A stretch of 63,380 bases of DNA from a virus. A program made the position numbers and the translations under genes. Where the stretch lies: positions 1 through 63,380 of the IMG/VR virus record IMGVR_UViG_3300032046_000023. One strand, 5' to 3'. Below are positions 8,281 to 19,300 of this stretch, one piece after another. The notes below the pieces were generated by a model. It did not search any database. It was not told where the DNA came from and saw nothing but the letters and a program-made list of their open reading frames with translations. Positions within the stretch are counted from its first letter, which is position 1. The number at the start of each line of letters is the position of its first letter.

Positions 8281-11200
8281 TAGACTTCCTCGACCGTTAC
8301 CGAGCATTGACCGTGCCCGATCATTTTCGAGATTCGGATTATCCGCATCAGTAAGTTTGTCACCGCTCCGGATATGTTCGGGAATTTTTCGCGGCTAAGG
8401 TAAATCAAATCTCCGGCCTGACAGGGGAATAGAACACGGGAGGATGTGAAGGAATAATAGGTTTTGTTCAGGAGCGGAATGATGGCATCGCCGAGTGTTC
8501 CCGCGTCGGTCTCTGAGGGAATGGCGGTATAGATATCCAACCTATTAAAATGGCGTGAACGGTATTGGGCGTTTGGTACCGTTTTCTTAATCCATTGATA
8601 GCGTTCCGTACCCGGATCTTCGTTGTAATGAACATGGATTTCATAATAGATATTGGCCTGGTCTCGTATACCGGTGAAGTCCTTGATGTGCTGATCCATA
8701 ACATACCGGATATCGGAAGGGGCGGCGGTCAAGGCAATCTTGATTCCGATCTTGCCGTCCACGCCCTGGTAGGTCCATCCGCGAACGCTGTGTTCGAGAA
8801 GTACGAATATCTCCTCCATCGACCGTTCTTTATAACAAGGTAAGGCAAGCGTCGTTGTCCGGGCATATTTCGTTCGGTAGATATTATCCCAATCGAGTTC
8901 GCCATCCGTGAGACCGTACCAATTCTGGCAGGCATAGGCGAAAATCTCCGCGCCGTTGGTGATTGCCGTATCGATTTCATCGACTAGGCCGTCAAAGGTC
9001 ACTGTGATCCTGTCCGATGTAGTCCATAAAAACGTTGAAGCCAGGGTAAGACGTCCCCGCCAGTAATCGATCCAATAATCGGTGTTGGCTATTAGGGGGG
9101 TGCCGTTTAGTTTGACCGCCGAAACGCTTTTGACTCGACCGTTATTGAACTCGAAAATATAACTTGCGGTATCGATGCAGTTGACGGGGATATCTATCTG
9201 CGTCCCAAAATAATACGGTCTCCATTTGTCGGTTAGATTCGTTGTATCCATGTTTGGGAAATCGGTCACCGTATATTTCATCCAGGGAACGGATCGTCCG
9301 AGTCCCTCCCGGAAATCGAGTGTATTAATAACCATTGAGGCATCGTTTATCTCGCAGGAGTCGATGATCCCGGTATAAATGGGAGGATCAAATTCGGCAT
9401 AGGTGAAACTTGCAAGTCCGGCCTTAAGGATTATTTTGCGATTCTCCCAGTAATATTTGGCGAACGGGATAAAAAAGAACGGCGCATTGTTTATCGGGCC
9501 TTGACTTACCGTGAATGATCCGCCCTGCAAGGTCAATCCGCCTTCAAAATAAGGTTTGATCTCCTGGCTCATATCGGGGATTCCCTCAGAGTTGAGAAGC
9601 GGAAGATAATAATTACCGTTGTAAACCACTTCCGAACCCGCTGCCTGTTTGTTGGTAATATAAATCCAAATCGAGGCCGTCATAGTAAAGACGGCGGGGC
9701 TGGCATCCGTCGAGGTATGGACATAAAGTTTTCGGGCATAGTAATCGAAATAGAAGGTCGAAGGCGTTAGGGCCGTCGTCGTCAATTCCGTATAAGCCGT
9801 ACCGTTCTCATAGACCAAATCAATATCCGTTCCTCGTTCTTCAACGGTAGTTTCATAGACATGACCGGCCGTCTGTGTCCATCCGGTCAAGAATAACAAG
9901 GGATTGATTTCCAACAGATAGATAAGTTCGGCTTTTTGCTTGAGCATCAACTTTTCAAACCTGGAGGGAAGATATACGGCGGATGTAGTATGATTGACGG
10001 ATGCCGTAAGTGTTCCTTCGCCCGCACCGTTTATTGCCGAAACTTTGAAATAATATTTCGTATCGGCTGTCAAATCCCATACTTTATAGGATTGGAGAGT
10101 TCCTTTAATATCGGCAATTTCGGAAAAACCCGAATTGACGGGCGATTTATAAATCTTATTCCTCAATGTTCCGGCCGGATTCGTCCAGGTCAGTCTCATC
10201 CAGGTATCTTGATGAACATCGGAGACGGCCAGATCGGTTGGCGCGGCTAAGGCAATGGGGGTAGTGACTTCGACTTCGGCTGAATAAGCTGAATAGGCCG
10301 GACCGGCATCTTGCTGAGCACAAATTTTATAGGTATAGAGCGTGCCGGGCGTAAGACCGGTATTTCGATAATGGGTGACATTCTTTTCGGTAACGGCGGT
10401 GGGACTTGCCTGCGCCGGATATGCCCCGCCGTTCTTGCGATATAGGAAGTGATGATCTTCGGCTACGGAGTTGTCGTCGAAGGTGATATCAACGGTAGTG
10501 CCGTTGACGGCCGCGGCCGCGACATTGGACGGCGTTGAAATATTCGCCATCGTCCAGACTTGGCAGACATTGGAATGATCGGAGTTTCCGCTGTAATTAT
10601 AGGCATAAACCCTAAACCAGTAGTGCGTACCTTGGACAAGATCAGCAACCTCGAAGGTTTGCGTATTCGGCACGGCTATCGTGTCATGTAAAGAAAAGTC
10701 TGTTCCATTAGTGCTGATATAGATTTTGAATCCTGTTTCATTATTGGAATTATCCTGCCAGTTCAATCGGATTGTAGTCAGACCCGTGGCATAACCGGTA
10801 ACATCCGTTACGGCGTTGGGGACATCGCCCGTCCAAATTAAAAACCATTGGTAGCCGCTTTCCGTAAGGGCATTGTAGGCATAAATCTGATAATAATATT
10901 GCGTACCCGTATTGAGTCCGGGATCCGTGTATGATTCCTCATTCGGGCCGGTTGTATGGACGAGAACAAAATCACGGTAAATTTTGAATCCGCTTTCATT
11001 CTGTGAGTTGTCGTTCCAGAACATATGTACGTCGTCGTTATGGGCCGATCCGTAGAATCCGGTTGTCATCGGCAAATAGGTTACCGCACTTGCCGCGTCG
11101 GAATAATCCGTATAGAGTGATCCATAGGGATATTCGAGATTCGGGTATTCAAATCGAATCTGGTAATAATATTTCGTACCGTCGGCGAGTGATTCATCCC

Positions 11201-11399
11201 GGAAAAGGCACTCCATGCCATTCGAATATGCGATATGAGCGACTTGCGCATACGATCCACCGTCCGGTTTACGTTCAACGTCCAACCAGCCGGGTTGGTT
11301 TTGACTATAGTATGAACCGTTCGTCCAGCGAACGTCGATATGGCTCGCATCGATGACGATGAGGATGATGCTTTCCGGGGGAGTCGGTATTCCGCTCAT
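8280..11399 (-). CDS. tail hub/tip protein with five fibronectin type III modules
   Basis: At 1039 residues this is the largest tail gene after the modular glycosyltransferase. Five FN3-like repeats fill the first about 475 residues, each ending in a TKYYYQIRFEY, TQYYYQIYAY or THYWFRVYAY strand. The remaining about 560 residues resemble a tail hub or tail-associated protein, with VYENGTAYTELTTT and DYYARKLYVHTS. It starts within an ATGA overlap with the Dit-like gene. FN3 modules probably give weak carbohydrate contact with the cell surface. Confidence 0.82.
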   Translation of the reverse strand: MSGIPTPPESIILIVIDASHIDVRWTNGSYYSQNQPGWLDVERKPDGGSYAQVAHIAYSNGMECLFRDESLADGTKYYYQIRFEYPNLEYPYGSLYTDYSDAASAVTYLPMTTGFYGSAHNDDVHMFWNDNSQNESGFKIYRDFVLVHTTGPNEESYTDPGLNTGTQYYYQIYAYNALTESGYQWFLIWTGDVPNAVTDVTGYATGLTTIRLNWQDNSNNETGFKIYISTNGTDFSLHDTIAVPNTQTFEVADLVQGTHYWFRVYAYNYSGNSDHSNVCQVWTMANISTPSNVAAAAVNGTTVDITFDDNSVAEDHHFLYRKNGGAYPAQASPTAVTEKNVTHYRNTGLTPGTLYTYKICAQQDAGPAYSAYSAEVEVTTPIALAAPTDLAVSDVHQDTWMRLTWTNPAGTLRNKIYKSPVNSGFSEIADIKGTLQSYKVWDLTADTKYYFKVSAINGAGEGTLTASVNHTTSAVYLPSRFEKLMLKQKAELIYLLEINPLLFLTGWTQTAGHVYETTVEERGTDIDLVYENGTAYTELTTTALTPSTFYFDYYARKLYVHTSTDASPAVFTMTASIWIYITNKQAAGSEVVYNGNYYLPLLNSEGIPDMSQEIKPYFEGGLTLQGGSFTVSQGPINNAPFFFIPFAKYYWENRKIILKAGLASFTYAEFDPPIYTGIIDSCEINDASMVINTLDFREGLGRSVPWMKYTVTDFPNMDTTNLTDKWRPYYFGTQIDIPVNCIDTASYIFEFNNGRVKSVSAVKLNGTPLIANTDYWIDYWRGRLTLASTFLWTTSDRITVTFDGLVDEIDTAITNGAEIFAYACQNWYGLTDGELDWDNIYRTKYARTTTLALPCYKERSMEEIFVLLEHSVRGWTYQGVDGKIGIKIALTAAPSDIRYVMDQHIKDFTGIRDQANIYYEIHVHYNEDPGTERYQWIKKTVPNAQYRSRHFNRLDIYTAIPSETDAGTLGDAIIPLLNKTYYSFTSSRVLFPCQAGDLIYLSREKFPNISGAVTNLLMRIIRISKMIGHGQCSVTVEEV

Positions 11400-12487
11400 G
11401 TATGTTCCCTAAACGACATATCCCAAGTCCAGATAGTTTCTCCGGCTTCGGCCTGCGGGCCGGTTGTATCGGTCATATTGACCCAGTAGCTATTGGTATT
11501 GGGGGCCGTCGAATCCAGACAAAGAACGACGGCTTTATGGATTCCCGCCTCGGCAATCATACCGTCGATACTGCCGGCATCGGTATCGGACAGACCGCGA
11601 AAGTTATACGGCCGGACATCCAGTCGCGTTTTCTCAACTGCCCAAAGATTGCCGCCGTCCGATTGATCGATAATGGAACCGTCCTCCTGATTCTTAGCCG
11701 TTGTTCCATAATACTGAGAAAGCTGCAAATATGATCCCACTACCACCGTTCCGATCTGGATATAGCCGGAAGGATTAGTGGTATCGACGACATATATTCT
11801 GAGATAACGTTCCGACCGGGCCGCCATCAAAAACTTGAAAAGATTATTGCCGTTGTAGGTCAAGGTATCATCAACCGGACTCGTAAATGTCGAATTATCA
11901 TCACCATAGAAAGTTATGGTTGCCCCGCTTTGAAGATTGTGATTGAGTAAGGCCACGGTGTCATAAGCCGTTGCCGTGATCAGGTCTACATCAATGCATT
12001 CGCTGGTATGAATCCGGCGATAATCGCCGGTAAACGTCTCGGCCGGACCGTCGTCCGATGTAATGATGAATCCCAAAAGTGAACCGGCCGTATGGGCCGT
12101 ATTAGCTCCCGATTGCCAAAGTAAGGTAAAATTGCCGGTTCTGGCGATGGTAAATTTCCCCGTTGATTCCGAATAACTAACGGTATAAGTTCCACCGGCC
12201 GCATCCATCCGAGTTTTGATTTCCGTAACAAGTGTCTGAGCCGTATAGGTTGCGGGAGTAATCGTGGCTAAGAGGTCTCCCGCATCTTCCTTAAAATCAA
12301 TATCATTATTGGCGGTCGTTACAACAAACCGCCCATTGCCGCTTCCCGTACCGTAACGTGAACGCCAAGGTAGACTGGTATCATCATCCTGAGTATTCTC
12401 GGCGGGGAATTGAGGATGTTCGCTCGATGTAGCGATAACCGAACCGCTGCGCCATAGGTTTTTGTATAGAAATCTTACGGTTGACAT
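11396..12487 (-). CDS. distal tail (Dit-like) protein
   Basis: It has 363 residues, beta-rich, beginning MSTVRFLYKNLWRSGSVIAT. Position between the tape measure and the tail hub, ATGA coupling to the hub gene and a C-terminus ending ETIWTWDMSFREHT fit a distal tail or baseplate protein. An internal segment (DLLATITPATYTAQTLVTEI) resembles small beta modules in other structural proteins here. No diagnostic motif is present, so the assignment rests mainly on gene order. Confidence 0.65.
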   Translation of the reverse strand: MSTVRFLYKNLWRSGSVIATSSEHPQFPAENTQDDDTSLPWRSRYGTGSGNGRFVVTTANNDIDFKEDAGDLLATITPATYTAQTLVTEIKTRMDAAGGTYTVSYSESTGKFTIARTGNFTLLWQSGANTAHTAGSLLGFIITSDDGPAETFTGDYRRIHTSECIDVDLITATAYDTVALLNHNLQSGATITFYGDDNSTFTSPVDDTLTYNGNNLFKFLMAARSERYLRIYVVDTTNPSGYIQIGTVVVGSYLQLSQYYGTTAKNQEDGSIIDQSDGGNLWAVEKTRLDVRPYNFRGLSDTDAGSIDGMIAEAGIHKAVVLCLDSTAPNTNSYWVNMTDTTGPQAEAGETIWTWDMSFREHT

Positions 12488-12497
12488 ATTTGCCTCG

Positions 12498-14648
12498 TTA
12501 CCTTACCGACGCTCCGGCGATAGTCAGTTCCCGCCGCCTGGATTTGCTTTCCACGATTCTAATGATCTTATCGTCGATTTCCTTGCCGCCGATATAATTA
12601 TGGACGTGTAGATTAATGGGCCTTCTTGATTCACCCCTTCCGGTAAAATCGCCAAAGGGGACAATCGCTTCCGGGCCTGCCTCACCCGCGATGTAGTGTC
12701 CACTCTTCGTCCAAAATTCGGTAGGTTTGGCAAATACCGCGCCTTCGGCCAGCGGAAGAGGTTGGGCCTGGATTGTTGCAATTTGGACCGCCCCCAGTGC
12801 CGCTACCAAAGCAGACTGAACCCAATTCCAGGGACCAAACGGTTTCGCCGTCATCGCATTGATGACGGCTGCCGCCGTACTAATTATAGCCTGAAAAACA
12901 CTGTATGCCTTCTCATCTTTTGCGGCTTTTCGCGCTATATTTTTTCTAGCTATTTCCTGTTTTTCGTCCAACACTTTCAATTTGTCGGCCTTTTCCTGAT
13001 CGGTTAAAAGAGAATTTGCAACCTGTTTCTTTTGAGCTTCATAATATCGATCCAAATCATCAATTTGCCTGTCTGTTGAAGCCCTGCTCAAACCGGCAAG
13101 GCCCCCGAAAAGATTACTAAAGGCGGCAGCCAAATCATTAATTCTCTTCAACATCAGCAATCGAATTTTCTCGGCCGCCTCCGTCCAATCATAGGGTACC
13201 CGGTCGGATGTTTCCTTGGATATGTGTTCCAATTCTTTTAATTGGTTTTCTGTTTCAATAATCCATCCCTTCCACGGAACGGAGATTTTTTTTATTAATG
13301 GATCACCTAATAAGGCCAAATTCAATGCAACCATCCCGACATCGGCAGACAACTCGGCCGCATTCATGGCCGCAACTTTTAATCGATGGCCAAGTTTAGT
13401 TATGGCATCTTCATCTAAACTTCCTTTGAATGAATATTTTAAATTTCTGGCATTCGTATCCAGATTCAACGCCGATCTTGCCATGTTTATCAACTGTTGA
13501 TCCATCGACTCCCACTGCGGGCTAACCTTTGCCTGTGTTATCCAAAGTGCTTTTAATGCTTCATCGGTAAGTCTGACTGATCCCGCCGAAGCGATTGCCG
13601 CCCTTCCGAAGTCGCCAAAAATCGTAGTTGATATCCTGAATTGTGCAATGTAATCCTGAAAAGACGCCTTGCCTTCATCTATGCGTTTATTAAATTCCTC
13701 CACCCCGCCTCGAAGTTGCTCTATAATCTTTCTACCAATAACATTTTGCGTAAAATAACTACCCGTATTTTCCTGTAATTCTCCGAGTGCCTTTTTTAAT
13801 TGAGTCTGTGCGCCGGTAAATGTATTCGTGGCATCCGTAGCCAACCGATACATTCCCTCCAATTTACTCAATAGTTGGGTCTGCTTTTCCGTTGCCGACA
13901 AATTTTCATCAACTCTTATCCCATATCGACCGAGGGCTCCATAATTCCCTTCCATCGCCTTGGCTACCAGCATGGTTGCCGAATGAAGGTCAATCCCCAA
14001 AGCCGAGGCTAGGCCGATAGAACCGCGAGTCGCCTGGTCTATTCCATCACTATTAAGTTTCGTAAGTTGCAAAAGTAATGTTTGAGCACCTTGCACTTGT
14101 TCATGAGTGAACATCGTGGCGTTATGCATACTCATGGCATAATTTTTGAAATGTTCGGTATTAAGACTGACTTCGCGGCCGGTAATTGCTAATGTCGATT
14201 TAAGGGCCGTATTGATCCGCTCCTCTTCCTTTGCTCCGGCAATTGCACCTTTGATATATCCCGTAAAATCTGCCCATGCCTTATGAGCTAATTTTGTAAT
14301 GCTGACAGCACCGATCATGGCTATTCCAAGTTGACCAAGTTGGCCGGAAAATAGTCCGGTTTCCTTAATAGCCCCGCCAAGTTCAGCCTTCATGGATCCA
14401 ATGCGGTCCTGGAGAACCTTCAACTGCTGTGGGGTTAATTCGCCCGCCTTGTTTAAAGCAAGTAAGCCAATCTCGGCTTCCTTCAGTTGTTTCTGTAAAT
14501 CAGTTTTGAGCGTAACGCCTAAACCTTTGGCAACGGTCTGCATGGCCGTACTGATTTTTTCAAAGGCTATTTCAGCATCATATAGACCACCAAGTAGACC
14601 CTTGGTGTTTAATCCGAGTTCTACGTACAGTTCGCCGACTTTGCCCAT
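12498..14648 (-). CDS. tail tape measure protein
   Basis: The protein has 716 residues and is helical and Ala-rich, with hydrophobic segments near residues 90-110 and 580-625. The C-terminus has AEGAVFAKPTEFW and HYIAGEAGPEAIVPFG, characteristic of tape measure proteins. It follows the frameshifting chaperone gene, as in nearly all siphoviruses. Using the usual rule of about 0.15 nm per residue, the tail would be near 105 nm. Confidence 0.92.
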   Translation of the reverse strand: MGKVGELYVELGLNTKGLLGGLYDAEIAFEKISTAMQTVAKGLGVTLKTDLQKQLKEAEIGLLALNKAGELTPQQLKVLQDRIGSMKAELGGAIKETGLFSGQLGQLGIAMIGAVSITKLAHKAWADFTGYIKGAIAGAKEEERINTALKSTLAITGREVSLNTEHFKNYAMSMHNATMFTHEQVQGAQTLLLQLTKLNSDGIDQATRGSIGLASALGIDLHSATMLVAKAMEGNYGALGRYGIRVDENLSATEKQTQLLSKLEGMYRLATDATNTFTGAQTQLKKALGELQENTGSYFTQNVIGRKIIEQLRGGVEEFNKRIDEGKASFQDYIAQFRISTTIFGDFGRAAIASAGSVRLTDEALKALWITQAKVSPQWESMDQQLINMARSALNLDTNARNLKYSFKGSLDEDAITKLGHRLKVAAMNAAELSADVGMVALNLALLGDPLIKKISVPWKGWIIETENQLKELEHISKETSDRVPYDWTEAAEKIRLLMLKRINDLAAAFSNLFGGLAGLSRASTDRQIDDLDRYYEAQKKQVANSLLTDQEKADKLKVLDEKQEIARKNIARKAAKDEKAYSVFQAIISTAAAVINAMTAKPFGPWNWVQSALVAALGAVQIATIQAQPLPLAEGAVFAKPTEFWTKSGHYIAGEAGPEAIVPFGDFTGRGESRRPINLHVHNYIGGKEIDDKIIRIVESKSRRRELTIAGASVR

Positions 14649-14649
14649 T

Positions 14650-15087
14650 CTATTCTCCGTAGACTTTTATTTTGTCCAAACTATCGCCGTCGAGTTTCGT
14701 CCAGAATTTTGACTTGAAAAACTTCAATCGTTCCCTCATCTGCCGTTGCCGTTCCTCATCACTTAACTCCGCTTCCTTTTCCTGTTTTTCCCGCTTTTCC
14801 TCATCGAGAAAACTGATAAGGTCTTCCGGCTTAACCGATTTTTTTGAAAAAGGAAAAGATAGGTTTATAAAGATTGCACCGAGAAAGGCCGCCCGCCGCC
14901 ATGATTCCTCTTCCTCGTTTCGTCGCCTTCGGGCAAATCCGTCCACTATCCCGGAAAATTCAGCGGGCGTGAGCGTCCAAAATTCGGCGGGCCGGAGTCC
15001 CATGTAATCGGCTTGATCCCGGCAGTCGTTAAAAAACTTCCGCCAGGTCCAGTCCTTTACTTCCGCTCCGGCTCGTTTTCGTTTTTT
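14650..15087 (-). CDS. tail assembly chaperone, -1 frame extension (T part)
   Basis: The frame is open from the slippery site to 14650 and encodes about 143 residues joined to the upstream chaperone by a -1 frameshift, giving a 253-residue fusion. A conventional start at the ATG at 15003 would cut through a conserved-looking stretch, WRKFFNDCRDQADYMGLRPAEFW, whose first half lies upstream of that ATG. This supports frameshift expression as in lambda G-T. The end of the frame is highly charged (KREKQEKEAELSDEE). Confidence 0.82.
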   Translation of the reverse strand, partial: KKRKRAGAEVKDWTWRKFFNDCRDQADYMGLRPAEFWTLTPAEFSGIVDGFARRRRNEEEESWRRAAFLGAIFINLSFPFSKKSVKPEDLISFLDEEKREKQEKEAELSDEERQRQMRERLKFFKSKFWTKLDGDSLDKIKVYGE

Positions 15088-15410
15088 AGTTCTCCGGTCT
15101 CGTCTGTCCCGAATGAATTGTTAAAGGCTTCCGTGATGGCCGCCCCGACTTTCTCCATCTGCCCTTTTTCGATTGCCCCCTCAAGAAGTTCCCCCGCTTC
15201 CTTCAGCGTCAACTCCGGCTCCTCATGGATCAACCCGGCATAGAGGACGGCCCGCAATTCCTTGAGGGCCATCCTCTTTCCGAGTTTTTTTCCGAAGTTG
15301 ACGATGGGGAGATTCAAAATTTCCTCAAGCGTACAAAAGGCGTTGAAGTCATATCGGAGATGCCTGGTCCGGCCGTCCGCAAAGACAACCGGAATTGATT
15401 TGATAGGCAT
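15057..15410 (-). CDS. tail assembly chaperone (G part)
   Basis: This 117-residue protein includes HLRYDFNAFCTLEEI near the start and ALRAVLYAGL-type helices (KELRAVLYAGLIHEEPELTL), the pattern of siphovirus tail tube chaperones. It lies directly before the tape measure and after the tail tube gene. Codons 108-110 form the frameshift heptamer, so most ribosomes would end here while a minority read on into the -1 frame. Confidence 0.85.
   Translation of the reverse strand: MPIKSIPVVFADGRTRHLRYDFNAFCTLEEILNLPIVNFGKKLGKRMALKELRAVLYAGLIHEEPELTLKEAGELLEGAIEKGQMEKVGAAITEAFNNSFGTDETGELKNENEPERK
15081..15087 (-). promoter_or_regulatory. programmed -1 frameshift slippery heptamer
   Basis: Read on the minus strand the heptamer is A AAA AAC, in phase with the chaperone codons CTA AAA AAC. 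It is one of the strongest known bacterial -1 slip sites. The zero-frame stop follows 22 bases later, and the -1 frame continues open for 143 codons to 14650. Confidence 0.85.
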
Positions 15411-15436
15411 ATCCCTTTCCCCCTATGATTGATTTC

Positions 15437-15838
15437 TTAACTGACCGTCTGTGTGAGCGTAGAAGTACCCTGGATCGATCCGCTGAATTTGATCGCTTCC
15501 TCGAATCCGCCCGCGACTTTGATTGAGCTGAGATAACCCGATCCGGTAAAGGTTCCGCTGGAACCGGGCAGGGTCAACAAAACCGTCAGGGGAGTTGGTG
15601 TAAGTTCGGCAATATGATGTACCAGCATTTTCTGGGCGATATTGGTATAGGCAAAAAGTCCGTCAAAGTCGATGGACCATTCACGCGTTGAGGGCAGGAC
15701 TTCCCGCCATGTGTTGGAATCCCTGGAGGTTATGTCGCCTAATTTCTGGCTCATGTTCACCGTGAATGATTGACTTTCAGCAAGGGCCGAACCGTTTATG
15801 GTCAGGATCATTGTTTTTCCGAGAGCAGCAACACTCAT
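15437..15838 (-). CDS. major tail tube protein
   Basis: This 133-residue beta protein includes ILTINGSALAESQSFTVNMS, REWSIDFDGLFAY and a C-terminal IKFSGSIQGTSTLT strand, resembling TP901-1-type (Phage_tail_2) tail tube subunits that hexamerise around the tape measure. It directly precedes the chaperone pair. A small hairpin with a T run stands upstream of it at 15911-15933. Confidence 0.88.
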   Translation of the reverse strand: MSVAALGKTMILTINGSALAESQSFTVNMSQKLGDITSRDSNTWREVLPSTREWSIDFDGLFAYTNIAQKMLVHHIAELTPTPLTVLLTLPGSSGTFTGSGYLSSIKVAGGFEEAIKFSGSIQGTSTLTQTVS

Positions 15839-15910
15839 GTAGTTTTCTCCTTTTTAAAATAGAAGGGGGCCTGAGTTGTAAAAACAGGAATTATCCCCCC
15901 TCCTGTATGC

Positions 15911-15933
15911 AAAAATCAGCCCGACAAACGGGC
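15911..15933 (-). terminator. probable intrinsic terminator before tail tube gene
   Basis: On the minus strand GCCCG TTTGT CGGGC forms a hairpin followed by TGATTTTTGC. It lies between the tail completion gene and the tail tube gene. It may partly terminate upstream transcription, setting tail tube expression separately. Confidence 0.5.
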
Positions 15934-15943
15934 CGACACTAAC

Positions 15944-16360
15944 TTATGACGAAATAATAAATCTGAATCTTATAATTCCATGCCAGACTGAGACGGCCCC
16001 GGTATCATCCCTCACCAAGTCCGATCCTTCGAAGAAAACGGCGCTGGGCGTACCATAACCATCGAGCGTGAGCGTGGTTCCCGTTATCGCCTTAATAACT
16101 TTTTTCATCATGCCGTCGCACTCATGTTGCCAAGTGGAATCACTGAAAATATGAACGGTCAGGACATTTTCTTCAACATCATAATCCCGGTTTCCCCAGT
16201 CTGCCGAACGCCTGCCGACAAATTCACCTACATAGATATAGGGATATTCGGTAGGGGCCGTCGGGGTATAGTTATAAATGTCATATGTGTTTGTATAGGT
16301 AGACGTTGTTAGTCGGGCATAGACCGCCTTTAATATTTCCGCAAATCCAAGTTGTCTCAT
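15944..16360 (-). CDS. tail completion protein, DUF3168-like
   Basis: The 138-residue protein reads FAEILKAVYARLTTSTYTNT..YDIYNYTPT.. PTEYPYIYVGEF then a VLTVHIFSDST strand, the pattern of DUF3168 (gp17-like) tail terminators that cap the tail and join it to the head. It is the first tail gene after the 8-kb glycan island, which therefore separates it from its usual HK97-gp10 neighbour. Confidence 0.85.
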   Translation of the reverse strand: MRQLGFAEILKAVYARLTTSTYTNTYDIYNYTPTAPTEYPYIYVGEFVGRRSADWGNRDYDVEENVLTVHIFSDSTWQHECDGMMKKVIKAITGTTLTLDGYGTPSAVFFEGSDLVRDDTGAVSVWHGIIRFRFIISS

Positions 16361-16379
16361 TAGCGTGTTCCGTATTGTC

Positions 16380-19300
16380 CTAAAACTTATTGATGATATT
16401 TACCAAGCCGTGTTTGCTCATAAAGTAATCACGGGGGGCCGAATGGCGATACTCGTTATATTCCGGATCGTTTATCGTGATCTGATGTACGGCCTTGGCC
16501 TCTAAACAAACCGCCGCCCGCCATTTCGTCTTTTTGAGGTTTAGGAAAAAATCCATATGTTCATATTCGATCCGAATCCGGGGATCCCAATGAATGTCCC
16601 CGAAGACTTCCCGCCGCGCCAGGAAAAAATTGACCACCTGATCCGCATAGACAAACAATATACCGTCTGCCGATTTCAGGGTCTGTTTAGCCGCATAGCG
16701 AAACAGAACCCCGTTTTCCCTTACGAGTTCCAGACCTCGGGCATAACCCTCATTGGCGAAGTATTCTCCGTTCGGTTTATAAAGCACCCCCGCCGTAATC
16801 CCTACGTCGGATGTTTTTTCCAAGACTTCCTTCATATGCCGCATGGAATCCTTATCCATGAGTTCAATATCATCATCCATAAGCAGGAGATAATCCTCCT
16901 CGACTTGCTTGACCATCGTATTTCTTCCAATCGAGATTCCACAATTGAACGGTAGACGGAATATCATATGTCCGGCTTTTTCCAACTGCTGATATATATG
17001 TTCTTTTTTATCCGATATCCGACCGTCGTCGGCGATATAGAGACGGTAAGGAAAGGGGCAAAATTTCTCGACGGCGGCAATTGTCTTCTGGAGCGGCGCA
17101 TCGCGCATGAAGGTCTTGATACAGACGGCAACCGTCTTTCCCGTCCGTCCCATTCCCTTGCCCGTCAAGTCGATTGTCTCCCGACCTAGAATCATATTTT
17201 TGATTCTCGACGTACTGATGCCGTCCGTGTAGGGCAGGAAAACCACCTTGCCGCCGCCGGTCCGCACGTAATTCTCACCGGGACAGATTTTCCAGTCTGT
17301 CCCATGCACTAAATAGGCAGGAATAATTTTGTGTTTTTCCAAATCCTTGGTCGGGTCGGTATCGTTCTGTTCTATAACCAGGTCGGCAATCTTGAGCGAT
17401 TCGATGATCCGCCGACGTTGCTCAAAGGGAATTATCGGTTTGGGCTTATACCGTTCGGCCGCATCGTCGGTTAGGACTCCCACGATTAATTTTGTCCCCA
17501 GTTTCCGACAACGTTCCAAGATATTCAAATGGCCGATATGGAACAGATCCCATACCCCGCCGATGAATACGGGTTTCGACCGTTTGAACAGATTGTAATC
17601 GACGGCCCGACAATCCGTCCAATACCGATAAATCGGATTTCGCCTTTCCCATTCCGGCCCATATCGTTCAAATAGATATTGCTCCGGCGGACTGGGAACA
17701 AAACAACGATGGTCGTGAAAGAAAAATTCTTGCAGGTTTGTAAAAAGCGATTTGGTAAAAGCATGGGGCAAAAAGTTCGTATATAGGCGGGTCGTCTTAT
17801 CCGGACCGAACGCGCCGTGCCAATACCAGTCCCCTTTTTCGTAAAAGAAAAACAGGTCGATCTTGATATCACCGGCCTTGAAAGAAAGTTCGATTCGTTT
17901 TCCTTTCCAAGTCCATTCCTTATAAAGTATGAATCCGGCCTCGATGAAATCTTTCTCCAAATCATCCCATGCCGACAAGTTTTCCGGTGCGATTCCGATA
18001 TCTATGTCCGGGTCGCCTTCAATGAAATCATTTTCCCGGATTGCCCCCAGGCACGTTCCGGCCTCCAGCCACCATTTAACTTTGTTATGTTCGAGAATGA
18101 TGACGGCCTTATCCAACACAGTGTCTTTTTCCAAATTGTCCAGAGACATTTCTCCCTTCATTTTAACCGGATTGATCGGATTCCAATCGGACCAACTCCA
18201 ATCGACTTTCCATTTTTGGCCGAACAAGTGCCAACCGACTTTCCGGTTTCTATATTTTTTAAACTCCGCATTTTCTTCGTCTCCGGCATGAATCATCCAG
18301 ACATCCGGATAATAGGCAACCTTCCAATGGGTCTTCATTTTCAGACTTAAAAAGAAATCCGAATGTTCAAAAACCGCCTTAAACCGGCCGTCCCAAGGGC
18401 AATCGAACCAAACTTTGCGGCGCATCATAAAGATATTCAGCACCATATCGCACAGGAAAAATCGTTTGCCCGATTTCGTTTTTTCCCATACCGGTTCCGT
18501 CACCCGCCGGATATAATGAGTATCGCCCTCGATGGAAACATCGGCTTCATAATGCTGTTCTTTACCCGTCTCCAGCCTCAACAATCCGCCGATGATTCCT
18601 ATATCGGGTTGGTCATCTAAAATCTGCCGCCATGTCTCCAATGCGGTTCCATCGGTGAAAATGATATCGTCCTCGATGACGGCAACGTATTTATAATCCG
18701 GGGAAATCTGTTTGAAACTTTTATTGCGGGTTTCACTTACCCCGCAGTCAAAGGGCAGTTCCAGGTATTCGCAGTTATGGTGACGGCAAAATATTCGCTT
18801 TTTGTCGGTCGGTCTGCCGTTGTCGCCGACATAGATTTTGATATCGGGATAATATCGCCGGATACTTTCTATACAACGGATGAGACAATCATCGCGCAGG
18901 AACGTCGTAATGAGGATGCAGGTATCGGAAAACAGAATCGGCAATCCCTGCCGAAGTTGTTGTTCATCCGGATTTCGCTTGATGGGCAATACCCCCGTTT
19001 TAGTCTTTTCCAATCGTTCCCGGTTTTTCCGGAGCTGTACTATATTCTCCCGCCGGTTGCCCTGACTGTGCCATTGATGGAAATAGGCCGTTTGGTCTTC
19101 GATCCAGACGGGCACTTTGCCGGAATGAACGGCGCGGATATAAAAATCCGTATCCTCGGCTCCCCAAAGTTCATACTGTTCATCGTATCCGCGCACTTCT
19201 CGCGCCCATGCGCGAGAAACGACCTGACAGGTTCCATATCCGTGGGCGGGCCGGAGCGTTGAGACCTTTTTCATGGCCTCGTAATCGTCCAACCTTCCTG

